DNA of 64,000 bases from Sphingomonas sanguinis. GTDB lineage: Bacteria > Pseudomonadota > Alphaproteobacteria > Sphingomonadales > Sphingomonadaceae. The position numbers and the translations under genes were made by a program. This document shows positions 18,061 to 27,433 of this stretch, piece after piece. The stretch covers positions 2,656,501 to 2,720,500 of the forward strand of contig NZ_CP079203.1 in the NCBI RefSeq assembly GCF_019297835.1, read 5' to 3'. The notes beneath the pieces were generated by a model. That model did not search any database. It was not told where the DNA came from and saw only the letters and a program-made list of their open reading frames with translations. The number at the start of each line of letters is the position of its first letter. Positions within the stretch are counted from its first letter, which is position 1.

Positions 18061-18671
18061 ACGAGGATCAGGCCCGCGACTGGGCGGTGCAGCGCTTTGG
18101 GGAGGATGCGGCGTCGCGGATCGACTGGTTCCTCGACCGCGTGGTGGTGGAGAACGACCAGCAGAACCTGATCTCGCCTTCCACCATTGGCACGATCTGG
18201 AGCCGCCATGCGGTCGACTCGGCGCAGCTGATTCCTCTGGCCGACCGGGCGGATGGCCAATGGATCGATATCGGCACCGGCGGTGGCTTTCCAGGCATGA
18301 TCGTCGCCATCGCCTGGCCCGGGCGGGTGGCGCTGGTCGAGCCGCGCAAGAAGCGGGCGGAGTTCCTGCAGGAATGCGTCGACGGGCTGGGCATGGGGGA
18401 CCGGGTGACGGTCCACGCCTCGAAGATCGAGGCAGTGCCGATCAAGGCGGACATTATTTCTGCTCGCGCGGTGGCGACAGTCGAAAATCTTTTGCGCGCG
18501 GCCGTCCACTGCGGCAAACAGGAAACGCGGTGGCTGCTCCCGCGCGGCCGCCTGGACGAGCGCGAAATCAAGACCCTCAAGCGGCAATGGCGCTTCGTGT
18601 TTCACGTGGAACATAGCATCACCTCGGCGGAATCGTCGATCGTGATCCTCGACCGAGTAGAGGCCCGATGA
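18057..18671 (+). CDS. rsmG: 16S rRNA (guanine527-N7)-methyltransferase RsmG (GidB)
   Basis: 204 residues. It methylates G527 of 16S rRNA using S-adenosylmethionine. The SAM-binding motif [12 protein letters not shown] is near 70-81, with [11 protein letters not shown] after it and ARAVA in the catalytic half. A parS-like site lies within the coding sequence near the 3' end (18598-18613), where it encodes FHVEH. The gene overlaps mnmG and parA by 4 bases each, so these three genes are translationally linked. Confidence 0.94.
   Translation: MNEDQARDWAVQRFGEDAASRIDWFLDRVVVENDQQNLISPSTIGTIWSRHAVDSAQLIPLADRADGQWIDIGTGGGFPGMIVAIAWPGRVALVEPRKKRAEFLQECVDGLGMGDRVTVHASKIEAVPIKADIISARAVATVENLLRAAVHCGKQETRWLLPRGRLDEREIKTLKRQWRFVFHVEHSITSAESSIVILDRVEAR
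18598..18613. other. parS: parS centromere site 3 inside rsmG
   Basis: TGTTTCACGTGGAACA, a near-perfect parS 16-mer, located in the coding region 55 bases before parA. The protein has to accommodate its codons (FHVEH). Confidence 0.85.
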
Positions 18672-19459
18672 TCTGCGTTGCCATCGCGAACCAGAAGGGT
18701 GGGGTGGGCAAGACCACCAGCGCCATCAATCTCGCCACCGCGCTGGCGGCGACGGGGCTGAACGTCCTGCTGATCGACCTCGATCCGCAAGGTAACGCGT
18801 CGACAGGTCTGGGCATTCCCAACAGCCAGCGACTATTCTCCAGCTACCATGTGCTGCTGGGCGAGGCGCGGATCGACGATGCGGTGGTGCATAGCCAGGT
18901 CCCGCGTCTCGACGTCGTACCTGCCACCGTCGATCTGTCGGGGGCCGAGCTGGAGCTGGTCGATTTTGAGAATCGGACGCACCGGCTGGACCATGCGCTG
19001 CGGCGGACGCAGGGCAATTGGGACATCGTGCTGGTCGATTGCCCGCCCTCGCTGGGGCTGCTCACGATCAATGCGATGGTGGCGTCCGACTCGCTGTTCG
19101 TGCCGCTGCAATGCGAGTTCTTCGCGCTGGAGGGGCTGTCGCAGCTGTTGACGACGGTCGAGCGGATCCGTGCGCGATTCAATCCGGGCCTCGCTATTCT
19201 GGGCGTGGCGTTGACGATGTATGACCGGCGCAACCGGCTGACCGACCAAGTGTCGGCCGATGTGCGCGCCGTTTTGGGGGGTGTAGTGTTCGATACGGTG
19301 ATTCCGCGCAACGTCCGGCTGTCGGAGGCGCCCAGCCATGGCCTGCCGGCGCTGATCTATGATCATCGCTGCGTCGGCAGTCAGGCCTATATCGCACTCG
19401 CCCGTGAGATGATCGCGCGCCTGCCGTTCGGAACTCAGCCGGGAGCGGCAGCGGCATGA
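18668..19459 (+). CDS. parA: Chromosome partitioning ATPase ParA
   Basis: 263 residues. ParA binds DNA when ATP-loaded and pulls ParB-parS complexes during segregation. The deviant Walker A motif KGGVGKTT is at residues 10-17 in NQKGGVGKTTSAINLA, and DLDPQGNAST (37-46) is Walker A' . The Walker B-type VDCPPSLG is near residue 122. It overlaps rsmG and parB by 4 bases at either end. Confidence 0.96.
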   Translation: MICVAIANQKGGVGKTTSAINLATALAATGLNVLLIDLDPQGNASTGLGIPNSQRLFSSYHVLLGEARIDDAVVHSQVPRLDVVPATVDLSGAELELVDFENRTHRLDHALRRTQGNWDIVLVDCPPSLGLLTINAMVASDSLFVPLQCEFFALEGLSQLLTTVERIRARFNPGLAILGVALTMYDRRNRLTDQVSADVRAVLGGVVFDTVIPRNVRLSEAPSHGLPALIYDHRCVGSQAYIALAREMIARLPFGTQPGAAAA

Positions 19460-20382
19460 GCGGCGACACGACCGCCAAGCGCCCGCGTCCTGGTCTCGGC
19501 CGCGGTCTGGGCGCCCTGCTCGGCGATATCGCGCGCGAGGCACCGATCCGGCCGGGTGATCAGCAGACGCCGGGTGGCGTACGGATGCTGCCCGTCGGCT
19601 CGCTCCAGCCGCACCCCGACCAGCCGCGTCGCCATTTCGAGGAAGCCGCGCTCGACGAACTCGCCGCCTCGATCGCCGCGCGCGGGCTGATCCAGCCGAT
19701 CGTCGTTCGTCCGCACGGCAAGGACTATCAGATCGTCGCGGGCGAACGCCGTTGGCGAGCGGCCCAGCGCGCGCGGTTGCATGAGGTACCGGTCGTCGTC
19801 CGGGACTTCGACGACGCGCAGACGCTCGAAGTCGCGCTGATCGAGAATATCCAGCGGCAGGACCTGAACGCGATCGAAGAGGCGCAGGCCTATCAGCGCC
19901 TCGCCGGCGAGTTCGGCCATACCCAGGAGGCGCTGGCCAAGATCGTCCACAAGTCGCGCAGCCATGTCGCCAATCTGCTGCGCCTGCTCGAACTGCCCGA
20001 CACGGTGCAAGGGCAGGTGGTCAGCGGGGCGCTGTCGATGGGCCATGCGCGCGCGCTGCTCGGCGCGGACGAGGTCGAGGCGCTGGCCGATCAGGTCATC
20101 GCACGCGGCCTGAGCGTTCGCGAAACCGAGAAGCTGACCCGAGAAGCCAAGGGTGGCGGTCGCAAGGCTTCGGAGGGCGGCGAGAAGAACGCAGCCAAGG
20201 GATCGGGCGGCCAGGATGCCCCTGATGCCGACATCGCCGCGCTGGAGGGCCAGCTCGCCGATCTGCTCGGCCTGTCGGTGCGTATCGCGCATGGCGAGAA
20301 GGGGGGGACTTTGACCCTCAGCTATTCCACGCTCGATCAGCTCGACATGGTGTGTCAGCGGTTGACCGGTGAGGGGATTTGA
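19456..20382 (+). CDS. parB: Chromosome partitioning protein ParB
   Basis: 308 residues. It binds parS and spreads along DNA as a CTP-dependent clamp. The N-terminal RPGLGRGLGALLGD is the ParA-interaction motif. The CTPase motif GERRW is at 96-100, with LIENIQRQDLN following. The central helix-turn-helix (KIVHKSRSHVANLLRLLELP) reads parS. A Gly/Lys-rich linker precedes the C-terminal dimerisation domain. At least three parS-like sites lie within 9 kb upstream. Confidence 0.96.
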   Translation: MSGDTTAKRPRPGLGRGLGALLGDIAREAPIRPGDQQTPGGVRMLPVGSLQPHPDQPRRHFEEAALDELAASIAARGLIQPIVVRPHGKDYQIVAGERRWRAAQRARLHEVPVVVRDFDDAQTLEVALIENIQRQDLNAIEEAQAYQRLAGEFGHTQEALAKIVHKSRSHVANLLRLLELPDTVQGQVVSGALSMGHARALLGADEVEALADQVIARGLSVRETEKLTREAKGGGRKASEGGEKNAAKGSGGQDAPDADIAALEGQLADLLGLSVRIAHGEKGGTLTLSYSTLDQLDMVCQRLTGEGI

Positions 20383-20470
20383 AAGGGATACGCCAGCATC
20401 CTGTTGGGACCGGCGCAATTTTCCTTTGATTTTTGAGTGAGTGGGTTTCGCCTGAACCCCACTCCGGAAC

Positions 20471-20574
20471 TTCCGTTCAGCCTGAGCGAAGTCGAAGGCC
20501 ATGGGAATGGCCTTTGTGGCTCAGCGCGGAACATGCGCTTCGACTTTGCTCAGCGTGAACGGAGGGTGGAGGAG
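20471..20574. repeat. Paired palindromic repeat, family C copy 2
   Basis: The left arm (TTCCGTTCAGCCTGAGCGAAG..) and the right arm (CTTCGACTTTGCTCAGCGTGAACGGAG) lie on opposite strands between the convergent parB and HAD phosphatase genes. Core identical to 6569-6663 with a few changes in the right arm. Confidence 0.8.
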
Positions 20575-20579
20575 GGGCC

Positions 20580-21248
20580 TTAGAACCCCAGTTCGCGACG
20601 GACATCCTCATAATCCTGCGCGATCGCGGCGACGCCGATGTCCCGCAGTCTTTGGTCATGGCCGATGGCGCAATGGGTGCCCATGCACATACCGATGACA
20701 TGGCCACCGCTGGCCACCGCGCCGGTCGCACCGACCGGGGAGTCCTCCAGGATCGCGCAATCCTCGATCCGTACGCCGAGCTGCTCGGCTGCATGGAGAT
20801 AGAGGTCGGGGGCGGGCTTGCCGCGCGTGACATGCTCGCGGCCGCTATAGATATGCTCGCCGAACAGGTCGCGCAGGCCGATATGGCGCAGATGCTGGTC
20901 GATCCAGACGGTCGGGCTGGACGAAACGATCGCCTTGGGAAAATCGGCGGGAAGCGACTTCACGAACGCCACCGCGCCGCCGATTGCTGCCACGCCCTCT
21001 GCCATGGCGCGCACATCCTCGGCCCGGCGCGCTTCGTAGAAACTCTCGGGCAGGGTGTGGCCGATTCGCCCCTCGATCGTCGCAATGAAGTCCTTGCCCG
21101 CGAGCCCCATATAATGGTGCATCGCTTCCTGCGGAGAATGCGGGTGGCCGTTGGCGGTCAGCCATTCGGCGAGGTGGCGATTGCCCTCATATTCGCTGTC
21201 GATCAGGACACCGTCGAAGTCGAACAGCAGCGCGGCGAAACGGCTCAT
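20580..21248 (-). CDS. HAD family phosphatase (subfamily IA)
   Basis: 222 residues. The haloacid dehalogenase fold with nucleophile motif FDFDGVLIDSE at residues 8-18 is clear. Motif II is SSSP, the motif III lysine is in TRGKPAPDLYL, and the motif IV acids are in EDSPVG. It resembles beta-phosphoglucomutases and sugar-phosphate phosphatases, but the substrate is not evident. It overlaps the yggS-like gene by 4 bases at its start and may be cotranscribed with it. Confidence 0.85.
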   Translation of the reverse strand: MSRFAALLFDFDGVLIDSEYEGNRHLAEWLTANGHPHSPQEAMHHYMGLAGKDFIATIEGRIGHTLPESFYEARRAEDVRAMAEGVAAIGGAVAFVKSLPADFPKAIVSSSPTVWIDQHLRHIGLRDLFGEHIYSGREHVTRGKPAPDLYLHAAEQLGVRIEDCAILEDSPVGATGAVASGGHVIGMCMGTHCAIGHDQRLRDIGVAAIAQDYEDVRRELGF

Positions 21249-21904
21249 GCGCGCGCTCCGAACAAGGCGCTGCCGATGCGGACATGGCTGGCGCCGAGCA
21301 TCGCGGCGACCTCATAATCCTCGGACATGCCCATGCTGAGCTTCGCCAGCCCCAGTTCGCGCGCCATCTTGGCGAGCAGGGCGAAATAGGGGGCCGCATC
21401 CAGCCCGTGCGGCGGGATCGCCATCAGGCCGATGATGGGAAGGCCAGCACTACGGGCCGCCTCCAGCATCGCAGGGGCCTCGGCGATAGCACAGCCGCCC
21501 TTCTGGTCTTCGTCGCCGATATTGACCTGAAGGAAACAGTCGGGCCGCTTTCCGCTCTTGTCCATCGCCTCGGCCAGCGCGGCGATCAGCGAGGAGCGGT
21601 CGACGGTGTGGATCACATCGAACAACGCGACCGCGTCGGCCGCCTTGTTCGACTGAAGTTGGCCGATCAGATGGAGTTCGACGCCGGGATAGGCCGCGCA
21701 CAGATCGGGCCATTTGGCGGCGGCTTCCTGCACCCGGTTTTCACCGAAGACGCGGTGTCCAGCCTCCAGCAGCGGGCGGATCGTGTCGGCATCATGCGTC
21801 TTCGACACCGCGATCAGGGTCGGGGTCGCGTGCTGCCCGAGCTTCGCGGCGTGCTGAAGCTGGGCGGAGACGGTGGCAAGGCGGGAAACGCTGTCGTCGG
21901 TCAT
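21245..21904 (-). CDS. YggS-type pyridoxal phosphate homeostasis protein (PLPBP)
   Basis: 219 residues from the ATG at 21904; an upstream ATG at 21925 would add seven residues. The PLP lysine is in LIAVSKTHD, and the family patterns FGENRVQEA, HLIGQLQSNKA and LSMGMSEDYEVA are all present. These proteins carry PLP and control its supply rather than acting as enzymes. The gene is transcribed divergently from the ThiE-like gene, with a gap of about 20 bases. Confidence 0.92.
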   Translation of the reverse strand: MTDDSVSRLATVSAQLQHAAKLGQHATPTLIAVSKTHDADTIRPLLEAGHRVFGENRVQEAAAKWPDLCAAYPGVELHLIGQLQSNKAADAVALFDVIHTVDRSSLIAALAEAMDKSGKRPDCFLQVNIGDEDQKGGCAIAEAPAMLEAARSAGLPIIGLMAIPPHGLDAAPYFALLAKMARELGLAKLSMGMSEDYEVAAMLGASHVRIGSALFGARA

Positions 21905-21926
21905 GCCCGGCGCTATAATGCCCATG

Positions 21927-22475
21927 ATGGCCGACCGATACCCCGTGACATGGCTGATGACCGACGAGCGGCTGGGGGAGGGGCTTTGGACCGTGCTGCG
22001 CAGGCTGCCGCCGGGATCGGGGGTGGTGTTCCGTCACCACGCGACGCCCCCGGCCGAGCGGCGTGCGATTCACCGCCGGGTCCGGCGAATCGCCATAGCG
22101 CGGGGGCTGGTTCTGCTGATTGCGGGAGGCGGTTTGCCCGGCGATGGTGTACATAAGGCGAGGCGGGGCAGGGGGCTGAGAAGCTGGCCTGCGCATGATC
22201 GGGCGGAAGCGGTGGCGGGATGGAAGGCCGGGGCCGACCTTTTGTTCGTCTCGCCGGTCTTTCCCACGCGCTCGCATCCGAGTGCTCCGGCATTGGGCTT
22301 GGCAAGAGCAATGCGAATCGGACGCGGGCTCGGTCTGCCGCGAATCGCATTGGGCGGGATGAATGAACAGCGCTTCCGCCAGTTGCGCGGGGTCTTTCAG
22401 GGCTGGGCCGCGATCGATGCCTGGAGTTCATCCTATCCCATGTGCTCGTCATCAAGCGGTCGTGCAGATTCGTGA
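21927..22475 (+). CDS. Thiamine phosphate synthase family protein (ThiE/TenI-like, divergent)
   Basis: 182 residues from the ATG at 21927 (another ATG is 3 bases upstream). The TIM-barrel pattern is recognisable from AGADLLFVSPVFPTRSHP and LPRIALGGM, which match ThiE sequences in that position. The N-terminal diphosphate and Mg2+ region is poorly conserved: the usual GQxD motif is missing and replaced by a GGGLPGDGVH stretch. It may be a thiamine phosphate synthase of a divergent branch, a TenI-type enzyme, or a paralogue with another role. No other thiamine genes are in the window. Confidence 0.65.
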   Translation: MADRYPVTWLMTDERLGEGLWTVLRRLPPGSGVVFRHHATPPAERRAIHRRVRRIAIARGLVLLIAGGGLPGDGVHKARRGRGLRSWPAHDRAEAVAGWKAGADLLFVSPVFPTRSHPSAPALGLARAMRIGRGLGLPRIALGGMNEQRFRQLRGVFQGWAAIDAWSSSYPMCSSSSGRADS

Positions 22476-22500
22476 TGGTTGTCGAGCGAGGAGGAACGTC

Positions 22501-22980
22501 ATGATGGTTTTGCTGGTTCTGGCCGCCTTGGCCGAGCCGACGCCGATTCCTGCCGGGCTGGCCGCCTATGTGCGCGACCGGAAGCTCACCCGGTATGATT
22601 ACGCGCTCCGTGATCTGAACGGCGACGGCCGACCCGAGGCGTTAGTCTATGCTTGGCAAGGACGCGAGGATGGGCAGGATGTCAGCTTATGTGGCTCGGG
22701 TGGGTGCAATCTGACGATCCTGACACTGACCCCGACCGACTATCAGGCTATATCCAGTATCAGCATCACGCGTCCGCCCATCCGCGTTCTGAACAGCAGT
22801 ACGAAGGGTTGGCATGATCTGAGCGTGCTGGCCAGCGGCGGCGGCATCCTGCCCGGCTATCGCGTGCGCTTGCGCTTCGATGGGAAAAGCTATCCGACGA
22901 ACCCGAGCGTCGCGCCCACTCGACGCTTGAAGGGGCGAGAGCCAGCGGGAGTAACCGTGATCGACGTCAAATCAGACTGA
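22501..22980 (+). CDS. Hypothetical exported protein with a Ca2+-binding-like DLNGDG loop
   Basis: 159 residues. The ATG ATG start follows AGGAGG at the right distance. The N-terminus (MMVLLVLAALAEPTP) looks like a short signal or membrane anchor. Residues about 39-47 read DLNGDGRPE, a DxNxDG calcium-loop pattern seen in dockerin- and FG-GAP-like proteins; two cysteines follow in CGSGGC. No family is recognised and I assign no function. It is downstream of the ThiE-like gene in the same direction. Confidence 0.55.
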   Translation: MMVLLVLAALAEPTPIPAGLAAYVRDRKLTRYDYALRDLNGDGRPEALVYAWQGREDGQDVSLCGSGGCNLTILTLTPTDYQAISSISITRPPIRVLNSSTKGWHDLSVLASGGGILPGYRVRLRFDGKSYPTNPSVAPTRRLKGREPAGVTVIDVKSD

Positions 22981-23018
22981 CGGAAAATCCATGCCGAGTC
23001 CGCGATTGACAGCGGGAA

Positions 23019-23729
23019 TCAAAAACGGAAGGCCGTTCCCAGATAGACCGCTTGGCTGTTGCGGCGATCGTCGTCGATCCGGGCCAGACGCTCGCGATCC
23101 GAGCGATAGCGGACACCCGCCGTCACATCCAGGTTGCGGGTCAGCGAATAGGACCCGCCCATGTCCAGCGAATAGCTGGCGGGCATGTCGACCATCTTCG
23201 GCGCATTGTCGAGCGGACGGTCGGTCGACGCCTTCACGCGGCCGGTGAAGCGATTCGCGGTATAGCTGACCGCCACATCGGCGCTCTCGCGGCTGCCCGG
23301 CAGACCGGCCAGATCGACGCGGGCGATGTCGCCCGACAGCGCGACCCGCTTCCAACCAACCGAGACGCCCAGATTATAGGAGATCGGGGCCAGGCCAACA
23401 GTCGGCGCGGTATCGGCCGCGGCCCGTTCCTCGTTGGTCCGGCTGCTCTGCGCGCGGACCGCGACGGCGACCGGGCGGTTGGCACCGCGCTGGCTTTCCG
23501 CCGGGGTGAAGCGCAGGTCGCCTGCATCCAGTCCGCTCTTGGCGAAGATCGCCGCGAGCCGGGGGTCCGCCGCCGCCGGGGTAAAGCCGCCACGGCCGAG
23601 AAGGCTGAGTCCGCGAGCCCGGACCGGGTGCTTGTTCTGATCGACTGCGCCGATGGCGGGCGCGACCATCGCCGTCGTGGCGGCAAGCGCCCCGATTGCG
23701 ATTCCGATCACCACACGCCCGAACGACAC
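23019..23729 (-). CDS. Hypothetical outer membrane protein (beta-barrel-like)
   Basis: 236 residues. A signal peptide (GIAIGALAATTAMVAPAIGA) is followed by a linker of about 80 residues. A C-terminal half of alternating strands (VSVGWKRVALSGDIARVDL, YTANRFTGRVKAS, VTAGVRYRSDRERL) ends in FRF, the aromatic terminus typical of outer-membrane barrels. Function unknown. It is divergent from the DUF3576 lipoprotein gene; the 218-base gap between them holds both promoters but no clear motif. Confidence 0.65.
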   Translation of the reverse strand: MSFGRVVIGIAIGALAATTAMVAPAIGAVDQNKHPVRARGLSLLGRGGFTPAAADPRLAAIFAKSGLDAGDLRFTPAESQRGANRPVAVAVRAQSSRTNEERAAADTAPTVGLAPISYNLGVSVGWKRVALSGDIARVDLAGLPGSRESADVAVSYTANRFTGRVKASTDRPLDNAPKMVDMPASYSLDMGGSYSLTRNLDVTAGVRYRSDRERLARIDDDRRNSQAVYLGTAFRF

Positions 23730-23947
23730 GGTCCACCCCTTTTATGAGACCCTTTGCAAGATTGCTCCTAACATGGAATCGGGCGGGAGCGATCCCATTG
23801 TTACGCAGGCAATCGCGAATCTTGTCGGAGTGTTGCGCAACTTCCACAGATTCGGTCGCACGCCCGATGATGTCCCGACGCTTGCCGGGGTGTCGGCACC
23901 CCTGTAGAGGCGATAGGCAACCCTTATTGCCAGTCAGGATAATGCCG

Positions 23948-24382
23948 ATGCTTCGCCGTTCCGCCACCGCGTTCGCGGTAATCGCCGCTTTGTCGCTCGG
24001 CGCCTGTGCCGGCAAGAAGGAACGCCCGCAGGGCGATCTGGCCGCGTCGAAGATCACCACGATCGGCGTCAATTCCTATCTGTGGCGTGCCAGCCTCGAT
24101 ACGCTGAGCTTCATGCCGTTGGCCGAGACCGACTCCAATGGCGGCGTCATCGTCACCGACTGGTACGTCAACCCGCAGGTCCCGACCGAGCGGATGAAGG
24201 TCACCGTCACCATCCTCGACCAGGATCTGCGCGCCGATGCACTGCGCGTCACCGCCCTGCGCGAAGTCAATCGCGGCGGCCAGTGGGTGGAGGCGCCAGT
24301 GCAGGCGGCGACCATCCAGAAGCTGGAAGACATCATCCTCACCAAGGCGCGCGACCTGCGCCGCGCCTCGATCACGAAGTAA
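23948..24382 (+). CDS. DUF3576 domain lipoprotein
   Basis: 144 residues from the ATG at 23948, which lies 8 bases after AGGA; an ATG 6 bases upstream is possible. The signal ends in LSLGAC, a lipoprotein box. The family pattern GVNSYLWRASLDTLSFMPLAETDSNGG is typical of DUF3576 proteins found in alphaproteobacteria, where they usually precede leuS. It is 12 bases upstream of leuS, so it probably belongs to the leuS-lptE-holA operon. A cell-envelope role is likely but unproven. Confidence 0.85.
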   Translation: MLRRSATAFAVIAALSLGACAGKKERPQGDLAASKITTIGVNSYLWRASLDTLSFMPLAETDSNGGVIVTDWYVNPQVPTERMKVTVTILDQDLRADALRVTALREVNRGGQWVEAPVQAATIQKLEDIILTKARDLRRASITK

Positions 24383-24394
24383 AAGACCACCCGA

Positions 24395-26896
24395 ATGGCC
24401 TCGCGTTACAATGCCCTGAAATCGGATTCGACCTGGCAGCGGATCTGGGAAGAACGGCGCACATTCGCCGCCGACGACCACAGCCCCAAGCCCCGGTCCT
24501 ATGTCCTTGAGATGTTTCCCTATCCGTCGGGGCGCATCCATATGGGGCATGTCCGCAACTATACGATGGGCGACGTGCTGGCGCGCTATCGCCGGATGAT
24601 CGGGCATGAGGTGCTCCACCCGATGGGCTGGGACGCGTTCGGCATGCCCGCCGAGAATGCCGCGATGGAAAAGGGCGTCCATCCGGGCGGCTGGACCCGC
24701 GACAATATCGCGACGATGAAGGCGCAGCTGAAGCGGCTGGGCTTCGCGCTCGACTGGACGCGCGAGATCGCGACCTGCGAGCCCGATTATTACGGGCATG
24801 AGCAGGCGCTGTTCCTCGACCTGTACGCAGGCGGGCTGGTGTACCGGAAGGAATCGGCGGTCAACTGGGACCCGGTCGACATGACCGTGCTGGCCAATGA
24901 ACAGGTGATCGACGGGCGTGGCTGGCGCTCGGGCGCGCTGGTCGAGAAGCGCAAGCTGAACCAGTGGTTCCTGAAGATCACCGACTTCGCCGACGAGCTG
25001 CTGGAGGGTCTGACGACGCTGGAGCATTGGCCCGACAAGGTGAAGCTGATGCAGGAGAACTGGATCGGTCGCAGCAAGGGCCTTCAGTTCCGCTTCGCCC
25101 CCGTGGCGCCCTTCGCGACGCCGATCGAGGTCTATTCGACCCGTCCCGACACCATCTTCGGGGCGAGCTTCGTCGCGATCGCGGCGGATCACCCGATCGC
25201 GCGCGAACTGGCCGAGTCGAATCCCGACGCTGCCGCCTTCATCGAACGCTGCAAGGCGGGCGGCACGACCGCGGCCGAACTGGAAACCCAGGAAAAGCTG
25301 GGCTTCGACACCGGTTATCGGATGCAGCATCCGATGGATTCGGGCATGACCCTGCCGGTCTATATCGCGAACTTCGTGCTGATGGATTACGGCACCGGCG
25401 CCGTCATGGGCGTGCCCGCGCATGACCAGCGCGACCTGGACTTCGCGCGGAAGTACGGCTTGAGCGTCACGCGCGTCGTCGCCGATGGCGATGTCACCGC
25501 GCCGGTGTTTGAGGGCGACACCGCCTTTACCGGCACCGGGCATCTGGTGAACTCCGGTCCGCTCGACGGAATGGATGTCGAGGCCGCCAAGGCCGCCGTC
25601 ATCGCCCGCGCCGAGAGCGAGGGCTGGGGGCAGGGCCAGATCGTGTACCGCCTGCGCGACTGGGGCGTCAGCCGCCAGCGTTACTGGGGCACGCCGATCC
25701 CGATCATCCATTGCGATGATTGCGGCGCGGTACCGGTCCCCAAGGACCAGCTGCCGGTGACTCTGCCCGAGGACGTGACCTTCGACGTCCCCGGCAATCC
25801 GCTCGATCGCCATGCGACGTGGAAGCATGTCGACTGCCCGACCTGCGGCAAGCCCGCCCGACGCGAGACCGACACGCTCGACACCTTCGTCGATTCGTCC
25901 TGGTATTTCATCCGCTTCGCCAGCCAGCCCAAGGATCGTCCGTTCGATCCCGAGGTGGTGAAGCAGTGGCTGCCCGTCGGCCAATATATCGGCGGTGTCG
26001 AACACGCGATCCTGCACCTGCTCTATGCCCGCTTCTGGACGCGTGCGCTCAAGCATATCGGCCTGATCGACGTGGCGGAGCCCTTTGCTGGCCTGTTCAC
26101 GCAGGGCATGGTCACGCACGAGAGCTACAAGTCTTCGGAAGGCCGCTGGCTCGCACCCGGCGAGATTCGCGACGGCATCGAGATCGCGACCGGTCAGCCG
26201 ATCACCGTCGGCCGCGTCGAGAAGATGTCCAAGTCCAAGAAGAACACCGTCGATCCCGAGCCCATCGTGGATCAGTACGGCGCGGATGCGGTGCGCTGGT
26301 TCATGCTGTCCGACAGCCCGCCCGAGCGCGACCTGCCCTGGTCGGAATCGGGCATCGAGGGGTCGTGGCGCTTCGTCCAGCGCTTGTGGCGTCTATTCGA
26401 CGGGTCGGAAGCGGCCGAGGGTGAGGACAAGGCGCTTTCTCGCAAGCTGCACCAGACTATCGCTGGCGTCGCGGCAGATATCGAAGCACTGGCCTTCAAC
26501 AAGGCGGTCGCCAAGCTGTACGAACTCGTCAACGCCATCGAAAAGGCCAAGCCGTCGGCGGCCCGCAACGACGCGATCCGCACCACCATGCTGCTGGTCG
26601 CACCGATGGTCCCGCACATGGCCGAGGAAGCCTGGGCGGGCATGGGTCAGGAGGGCCTGATCGCCGATGCCGCCTGGCCGGCGGTCGACCAAAGCCTGCT
26701 GGTCGAAGACGAAGTCACCGTCGCGGTACAGGTCAACGGCAAGCTGCGCGACACGCTGACCGTCGCCAAGGGGCTGCCCAAGGATCAGTTGGAGGCGACC
26801 GCGCTGGCGTCCGAGAAGATCGTCCGCGCGCTCGACGGCGCGACCCCGAAGAAGGTGATCGTGGTGCCCGACCGTCTGGTGAACATCGTCGCATGA
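24395..26896 (+). CDS. leuS: Leucyl-tRNA synthetase
   Basis: 833 residues. It charges tRNA-Leu. The HMGH signature is at residues 49-52, and KMSKS at 610-614. The CP1 editing domain lies between (with [18 protein letters not shown]) and includes the zinc-ribbon-like segments CDDCG and CPTCGK near residues 430-490. The connective [11 protein letters not shown] and the C-terminal helical and tail domains are intact. It overlaps lptE by 4 bases (ATGA), the standard leuS-lptE-holA arrangement. Confidence 0.97.
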   Translation: MASRYNALKSDSTWQRIWEERRTFAADDHSPKPRSYVLEMFPYPSGRIHMGHVRNYTMGDVLARYRRMIGHEVLHPMGWDAFGMPAENAAMEKGVHPGGWTRDNIATMKAQLKRLGFALDWTREIATCEPDYYGHEQALFLDLYAGGLVYRKESAVNWDPVDMTVLANEQVIDGRGWRSGALVEKRKLNQWFLKITDFADELLEGLTTLEHWPDKVKLMQENWIGRSKGLQFRFAPVAPFATPIEVYSTRPDTIFGASFVAIAADHPIARELAESNPDAAAFIERCKAGGTTAAELETQEKLGFDTGYRMQHPMDSGMTLPVYIANFVLMDYGTGAVMGVPAHDQRDLDFARKYGLSVTRVVADGDVTAPVFEGDTAFTGTGHLVNSGPLDGMDVEAAKAAVIARAESEGWGQGQIVYRLRDWGVSRQRYWGTPIPIIHCDDCGAVPVPKDQLPVTLPEDVTFDVPGNPLDRHATWKHVDCPTCGKPARRETDTLDTFVDSSWYFIRFASQPKDRPFDPEVVKQWLPVGQYIGGVEHAILHLLYARFWTRALKHIGLIDVAEPFAGLFTQGMVTHESYKSSEGRWLAPGEIRDGIEIATGQPITVGRVEKMSKSKKNTVDPEPIVDQYGADAVRWFMLSDSPPERDLPWSESGIEGSWRFVQRLWRLFDGSEAAEGEDKALSRKLHQTIAGVAADIEALAFNKAVAKLYELVNAIEKAKPSAARNDAIRTTMLLVAPMVPHMAEEAWAGMGQEGLIADAAWPAVDQSLLVEDEVTVAVQVNGKLRDTLTVAKGLPKDQLEATALASEKIVRALDGATPKKVIVVPDRLVNIVA

Positions 26897-27420
26897 GCCG
26901 CACTCTTCCCCTGATCGCTGCCGGTCTGGCGCTGACGCTGGGTCTGTCGGGCTGTGGGCTGCATCCGCTTTATGCGGGCGGCGGCTCGGGTCCGGTCGCG
27001 AATGCCCTGTCGCAGATCGAGGTCGCGCCGATTCAGGGGAAGGCGGGCTGGCTGATGGCCAATGCGCTGAACGACCGGCTGGGCGGTAAGACGGGCACAG
27101 CGCGCTATCGGCTCGACGTGAAGCTGGACGACCAGATTCGCGGGCTCGGCGTGCGGCGCGACGACTCGGTGGTGCGTGAACGCCGTATCCTGCGCGCGCG
27201 CTATCAGCTGGTCGACCAGACGAGCAACGCGGTGCTGGTCGATTCCACTGCCGGATCGGATGCCGGGATCGACGTGGTCCGCTCCGAATATGCGACCATC
27301 GCGGCGGAAAACACCGCTTTGGAGCGGCTGTCGGTCATTGTCGCGGACGAGATCGTCGCGCGGCTGGCCACCTATGCCCGGTCGCGGCCCGGCGAGGCGA
27401 TGGTACCCGCCCGCCCGTGA
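26893..27420 (+). CDS. lptE: LPS-assembly lipoprotein LptE
   Basis: 175 residues. Lipoprotein signal with LGLSGC as the lipobox, then GLHPLYAGG, the usual beginning of the LptE fold in alphaproteobacteria. LptE plugs the LptD barrel that inserts lipopolysaccharide into the outer membrane. The protein ends with residues [11 protein letters not shown], and the stop codon is 13 bases before the holA start. Identification rests on the neighbourhood (leuS and holA) as well as on the lipobox. Confidence 0.87.
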   Translation: MSRTLPLIAAGLALTLGLSGCGLHPLYAGGGSGPVANALSQIEVAPIQGKAGWLMANALNDRLGGKTGTARYRLDVKLDDQIRGLGVRRDDSVVRERRILRARYQLVDQTSNAVLVDSTAGSDAGIDVVRSEYATIAAENTALERLSVIVADEIVARLATYARSRPGEAMVPARP

Positions 27421-27433
27421 AAGCGCATCGGTC

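Noticed and set aside
23924..26119. 731-codon open frame antisense to leuS
   Set aside because: LeuS is unambiguous on the other strand; the antisense product has no recognisable motif and a biased composition.
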